This document shows, in pieces, positions 22,335 to 27,779 of a stretch of DNA of 27,779 nucleotides; the first letter of the stretch is position 1; every line of letters starts with the position of its first letter. The notes beneath the pieces were generated by a model that saw nothing but the letters and a program-made list of their open reading frames with translations, made no database searches and had not been told where the DNA came from. Location of the stretch: the NCBI GenBank assembly GCA_043772355.1, contig JAYVGI010000422.1, forward strand, positions 1 through 27,779. The letters are read 5' to 3'. Source of the DNA: JAAFIP01 sp043772355. Lineage in GTDB: Bacteria > Pseudomonadota > Gammaproteobacteria > Burkholderiales > Burkholderiaceae_C. A program made the translations under genes and the position numbers.

Positions 22335-22418
22335 CGGGCGTACCGGTTCGGAGCGCTACTCCACAAAAACTTTAGCCAAAGATTGGTGCCTCGAACCGGA
22401 ATCGAACCGGTACGCCCG
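22335..22418. repeat. 15-bp inverted repeat matching the tRNA-Leu T-arm
   Basis: CGGGCGTACCGGTTC (22335-22349) is the exact inverse of GAACCGGTACGCCCG (22404-22418), which lies in the variable/T-arm of tRNA-Leu. A second T-loop-like GAATCGAACC lies at about 22291-22300. These may be tRNA remnants. Confidence 0.55.
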
Positions 22419-22476
22419 CTATGAACGAAGCGGCGGATTTTAAGTCCGCTGTGTCTACCTATTCCACCATCGAGGC
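22384..22476 (-). tRNA. tRNA-Leu (UAA)
   Basis: On the minus strand the acceptor GCCTCGA pairs with TCGAGGC, followed by A and an encoded CCA. The D-arm is GTGGAATAGGTAGACAC. The anticodon arm GCGGA-CTTAAAA-TCCGC has anticodon TAA, and the T-arm is ACCGG-TTCGATT-CCGGT. The long variable arm (about 21 nt, with CGCT...AGCG) is leucine-type but somewhat longer than usual. Confidence 0.95.
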
Positions 22477-22530
22477 CAGTGGCTCAGCCACACACTTAAA
22501 AAAATGCCGCGTCAGCAGCGTGTTGTTATG

Positions 22531-22604
22531 TGGAGGCGCGACCCAGAGTCGAACTGGGCTAACCGGATTTGCAATCCGGGGCAGAACCGCTTTGCTATCG
22601 CGCC
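22531..22604 (-). tRNA. tRNA-Cys (GCA)
   Basis: Minus strand: GGCGCGA acceptor, anticodon arm CCGGA-TTTGCAA-TCCGG with anticodon GCA, T-arm CCCAG-TTCGACT-CTGGG, discriminator T and encoded CCA. The acceptor sequence closely resembles the E. coli cysteine tRNA. Confidence 0.96.
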
Positions 22605-22661
22605 TCAGAAAATTTACCAATTTGTGACCATGCCAGCATGCGCACAATTTCTTATTCTAAA

Positions 22662-22692
22662 GAAAAAAAAGGGAAGCATGTGCTTCCCTTTC
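22662..22692 (-). terminator. intrinsic terminator between tRNA-Gly and tRNA-Cys
   Basis: AAAGGGAAGCACATGCTTCCCTTT, a stem of GGGAAGCA with TGCTTCCC on the minus strand, runs into eight T. It lies between tRNA-Gly and tRNA-Cys, so these may be partly separate units. Confidence 0.75.
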
Positions 22693-22727
22693 AGGTTTGG
22701 AGCCATCGAAGTAGCTCCAAATAAATT

Positions 22728-22803
22728 TGGAGCGGGAAAAGAGTCTCGAACTCTCGACCTCAACCTTGGCAAGGTTGCGCTCTACCAACTGAGCTATTCC
22801 CGC
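22728..22803 (-). tRNA. tRNA-Gly (GCC)
   Basis: Minus strand: acceptor GCGGGAA, D-arm GCTCAGTTGGTAGAGC, anticodon loop CTTGCCAAG region with anticodon GCC, T-loop GTTCGAGAC, and encoded CCA; 76 nt in total. A -10-like TACAAT lies 12 bases before its 5' end (plus strand 22816-22821 region). Confidence 0.96.
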
Positions 22804-22831
22804 ATCGATGACTGAATTGTACCAGAACTTT

Positions 22832-25270
<2,439 letters not shown>

Positions 25271-25340
25271 AGGATCTTTCAGGGGTTTTGAATCGGGGCC
25301 AAATGCGGCCAGGTGGGGCCAAACGGGTGCTCTGGGTAAA

Positions 25341-25368
25341 TATCGGGGCAAAGCTTGCAAATTGCAAG
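25341..25368 (-). promoter_or_regulatory. sigma-32-like heat-shock promoter of lon
   Basis: On the minus strand, CTTGCAA (25362-25368) and CCCCGATA (25341-25348) are separated by 13 bp, close to the heat-shock consensus CTTGAA / CCCCATNT. The -35 lies in the palindrome GCTTGCAATTTGCAAGC. It is about 70 bp upstream of the lon start. Confidence 0.55.
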
Positions 25369-25393
25369 CCCCACCGACGATTTACACCATACT

Positions 25394-26656
25394 TTACGCT
25401 TTTTTGGCGGCTTCGCGGTAGACCAAAAGTGGCGGTTTGTTCTCGTCGATGGTCGACTCGTCCACCACTACTTTTTCTACGTTGCTCGTATTGGGCAGAT
25501 CAAACATGGTGTCGATCAGCGCGTTTTCTAAAATCGAGCGCAATCCACGGGCACCGGTTTTGCGCTCCAGCGCCTTGCGTGCAATGGCTCTGAGCGCGCT
25601 GGGGCGCACTTCCAGCTCTGCGCCTTCCATCGCCAGGAGCTTGGCGTATTGCTTGACCAGCGCGTTTTTAGGCTCGGTCAAAATCTGCACCATCGCGTCC
25701 TCAGACAGCTCGGACAGCGATGCCACCACGGGCATACGGCCAATCAGCTCAGGAATCAGGCCGTATTTGATCAAGTCTTCAGGCTCGATCTCTTTAAAGC
25801 TTTGCGACAAACTACGCTGTTTTTTACTTTTGACCGTGGCACCAAAGCCGATGCCCGAGGCCTCGGTACGCGCCTCGACCACTTTTTCCAGGCCCGCAAA
25901 TGCGCCGCCACAAATAAACAAAATATTGGTGGTATCGATCTGCAAGAAGTCTTGATTAGGGTGCTTGCGCCCGCCCTGGGGTGGCACGCTGGCCATGGTG
26001 CCTTCAATGATCTTGAGCAGGGCCTGCTGCACGCCCTCCCCGCTCACGTCACGGGTAATCGACGGGTTGTCTGACTTGCGCGAGATTTTGTCGATCTCAT
26101 CGATGTAGACAATGCCTTGCTGGGCGCGCTCGACTTCGTAGTTGCAGGTTTGCAGCAGCTTGGAGATGATGTTTTCCACGTCCTCGCCCACATAGCCTGC
26201 CTCGGTCAGCGTCGTTGCATCTGCCATGACGAAGGGCACGTTGAGCATGCGGGCCATGGTTTGGGCCAGCAGGGTTTTGCCTGAGCCGGTGGGGCCGATG
26301 AGCAAAATATTGCTTTTGGTCAGCTCGACATCGTCTTTTTTGGCTTTGTCTTTGTAGCGCAGTCGTTTGTAGTGGTTGTACACCGCCACCGACAGGGCGC
26401 GCTTGGCGGCCTCTTGGCCGATGACATAGCCGTCCAGGTTGTTTTTAATTTCCAGCGGCGTGGGCAGGTCGCCACGCGCTTCGCGCTCGGCGTCGGGCAG
26501 CACTTCGTCGCGGATGATGTCGTTGCATAAATCAATGCATTCGTCGCAGATAAACACCGACGGGCCTGCAATGAGCTTTTTGACCTCGTGCTGGCTTTTG
26601 CCGCAGAAGGAGCAGTACAGTGTTTTTTCGCTCGGAGAGCCTTTACGGTCGGCCAT
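25394..26656 (-). CDS. clpX: Clp protease ATP-binding subunit ClpX
   Basis: This 420-residue AAA+ unfoldase feeds substrates such as ssrA-tagged proteins into ClpP. The zinc-binding domain has Cys15, Cys18, Cys37 and Cys40. Walker A is GPTGSGKT (121-128), pore loop 1 is GYVGEDV (154-160), Walker B is IVYIDEIDK (182-190), the RKH loop is 230-232, and the IGF tripeptide that docks on ClpP is 269-271. Everything needed for ClpP binding is present, yet clpP is not adjacent: upstream lie 1.1 kb without a gene. It is followed by lon on the same strand. Shine-Dalgarno upstream of the ATG is weak. Confidence 0.98.
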   Translation of the reverse strand: MADRKGSPSEKTLYCSFCGKSQHEVKKLIAGPSVFICDECIDLCNDIIRDEVLPDAEREARGDLPTPLEIKNNLDGYVIGQEAAKRALSVAVYNHYKRLRYKDKAKKDDVELTKSNILLIGPTGSGKTLLAQTMARMLNVPFVMADATTLTEAGYVGEDVENIISKLLQTCNYEVERAQQGIVYIDEIDKISRKSDNPSITRDVSGEGVQQALLKIIEGTMASVPPQGGRKHPNQDFLQIDTTNILFICGGAFAGLEKVVEARTEASGIGFGATVKSKKQRSLSQSFKEIEPEDLIKYGLIPELIGRMPVVASLSELSEDAMVQILTEPKNALVKQYAKLLAMEGAELEVRPSALRAIARKALERKTGARGLRSILENALIDTMFDLPNTSNVEKVVVDESTIDENKPPLLVYREAAKKA

Positions 26657-26980
26657 GAGATGGGTGCCAGGTTACGCTAATTTGCCAATGATACCGCTAA
26701 GAAGTAACCAAATTGGCTGGAATGGTGTGCTGGGGGGTGGTTTGGCGAAATTTAGGGGCTGGGGCGCTGCTGTGCGGCTTGGCAGTTACTGCGCCGGACC
26801 TGGGTCACTTTGCTGGCTTGGCTTGAAGATTTCTGTCCTGCCGTGGTCACGTTGCGGCGATGCAGGAATTTGCGCTGCATCAATATGCGCCCCGGACGTC
26901 GGGCCCTTCGGGCGAGTATTGGGGTGGCTTGCTGGCTGGGGTGACGTAACCGGTTGGCTGATAGCATTAAACTGTGGCCA
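26657..26980. other. clpX upstream region without recognisable gene
   Basis: No ORF here looks like a protein. The stretch presumably holds the clpX promoter (minus strand), but no convincing -35/-10 pair is visible. A small hairpin GGGCCC-TTC-GGGC lies near 26899-26911. Confidence 0.4.
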
Positions 26981-27495
26981 CTCACTAAAGCGTAGCACTC
27001 GGTCTAATAAAATCATTGGGGTACAGCGGTTAACGGTTCCAATCGGACGTTTTTAAGGTAAGCCAGCCGCTGTGTGCCGCTGGCCTGCCTTTCTGACCGC
27101 TGGCAGAGCCTTGGGGCCAAAATAGACACTACGTATTTCATAGCTTATCCCGCAATATTTTAGGCGGCTACAGCCCGGTAGGTACCTTAAAAACGGTTCC
27201 CATAGCACTGCATTTTCGGTTTCCAGCCGGTTTTCGACCTTCCTGGAGCTCCGAAACGCTCCAAAACGGTGTTTTTAACCCGTTTTTTAGGTGCTACCAA
27301 GGTTGTAGCCCCCTAAAATATTGCGGGAGCAGCTACGCAATGCATAGCGTGTATTTTGGCCGTGGGAGCTGCTGGGTGCCACCAAACGGGCTAAAAAAGC
27401 GGCGAAGTGCTCCAGGAGCTGAAAACCGACGAATTTGGATCGTTAACCTTTGTACCCCACTGATTTTATTAGATAGCGTGCTACGCTTAAGTGAG
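26981..27495. repeat. family B giant palindrome, copy 4 (full length)
   Basis: About 515 bp form one imperfect palindrome centred near 27238. The outer arms 26981-27025 and 27451-27495 match at about 40 of 45 positions. The inner arms 27117-27173 and 27303-27361 (core CCCGCAATATTTTAGG and its inverse) continue inward through GGTAGGTACCTTAAAAACGG. It is the same family as the elements at 860, 4399 and 15640. Confidence 0.85.
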
Positions 27496-27594
27496 TAGCT
27501 GAGTTTCCAAGCCAGGTGCTCACCCAAGACTGCGCCAAAGCTGCGCACTGCGACGGCTTGGCACCACAGGGTGGATCGCCAGCCGCTTGCGCCA

Positions 27595-27699
27595 GAGCAG
27601 GTCGGTGGTGTACTCAGCGAAGCGGCATCAAGGAGGAGGAAGCGGCCCTAGGCCGCAACGGGGGACAGCCGCGTAGCTGAGTACACCACCGACCTGCTC
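27595..27699. other. 24-bp perfect inverted repeat with inner palindrome
   Basis: Positions 27595-27618 (GAGCAGGTCGGTGGTGTACT...) are the exact inverse of 27676-27699. The 57-nt interior contains GCGGCC-CTA-GGCCGC (27642-27656). No T-run follows. It differs from families A and B. Positions 27496-27594 and 27700-27773 show nothing recognisable. Confidence 0.8.
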
Positions 27700-27773
27700 C
27701 CGTACAAAACAAAAAGCAGCGCCTCCTCACTGACACCGGCCAAGCACCATACAAGCAGAATCCCCAACCCATC

Positions 27774-27779
27774 AGGAGG
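27774..27779 (+). promoter_or_regulatory. consensus Shine-Dalgarno at the window end
   Basis: The window stops at AGGAGG, a full anti-16S match, so a plus-strand gene may start within about 10 bases beyond the edge. Confidence 0.45.

Overview
The window comes from a betaproteobacterium of the order Burkholderiales, most likely a Comamonadaceae member close to Rhodoferax, Polaromonas or Acidovorax. The reasons are the Bug-family periplasmic receptor, the BoxR-type regulator with a shikimate-kinase domain, a phasin, the tandem glycine riboswitch, frequent GTG/TTG starts and high-GC coding sequence. This placement is inference from gene content; no marker gene such as 16S rRNA is present.

Layout. 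1-860: a phasin gene (minus strand) flanked by intergenic repeats. 1212-3957: a transcription unit made of a promoter, a two-aptamer glycine riboswitch, a DadA-like amino-acid dehydrogenase and a Bug-family solute receptor, closed by a strong terminator. 3960-5089: a gene-free, repeat-packed stretch. 5090-11616: an aromatic-acid uptake and activation module. boxR is divergent from a benzoate-CoA ligase gene, which is followed by a four-gene branched-chain-amino-acid-type ABC importer (two permeases, two ATPases) whose last genes overlap, ending at a bidirectional terminator. A 17-residue lysine-rich ORF faces that terminator from the other side. 11872-15643: an atypical ABC transporter fusion protein, pobA (4-hydroxybenzoate 3-hydroxylase) and a short CoA-transferase family III protein. 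15852-21188: an SDR (minus), an Old Yellow Enzyme, a DUF3047 lipoprotein, a small conserved-looking protein, a UMF1/Atg22-like MFS transporter (minus) and thymidine kinase. 21531-26656, all minus: an acidic protein of unknown function, tRNA-Leu(UAA), tRNA-Cys(GCA), tRNA-Gly(GCC), lon and clpX. 26657-27779 has no recognisable gene, only repeats and a large hairpin, and ends on a consensus Shine-Dalgarno sequence for a plus-strand gene beyond the window.

How it works together. Aromatic acids would be imported by the Liv-type ABC system, activated to CoA thioesters by the ligase, and sensed as benzoyl-CoA by BoxR. 4-Hydroxybenzoate would instead be hydroxylated by PobA to protocatechuate. The ring-attacking boxABC genes are not in the window. 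The riboswitch unit probably links excess glycine to oxidative deamination. Lon and ClpX form a proteostasis pair, and lon carries a heat-shock-like promoter.

The most unusual content is non-coding. Two families of structured intergenic repeats recur. Family A (three copies) consists of two hairpins whose loops are exact reverse complements of each other and whose stems show compensatory changes between copies. Family B (four copies) consists of about 510-bp elements that are each one giant imperfect palindrome, plus shorter derivatives. I do not recognise either as a named family.
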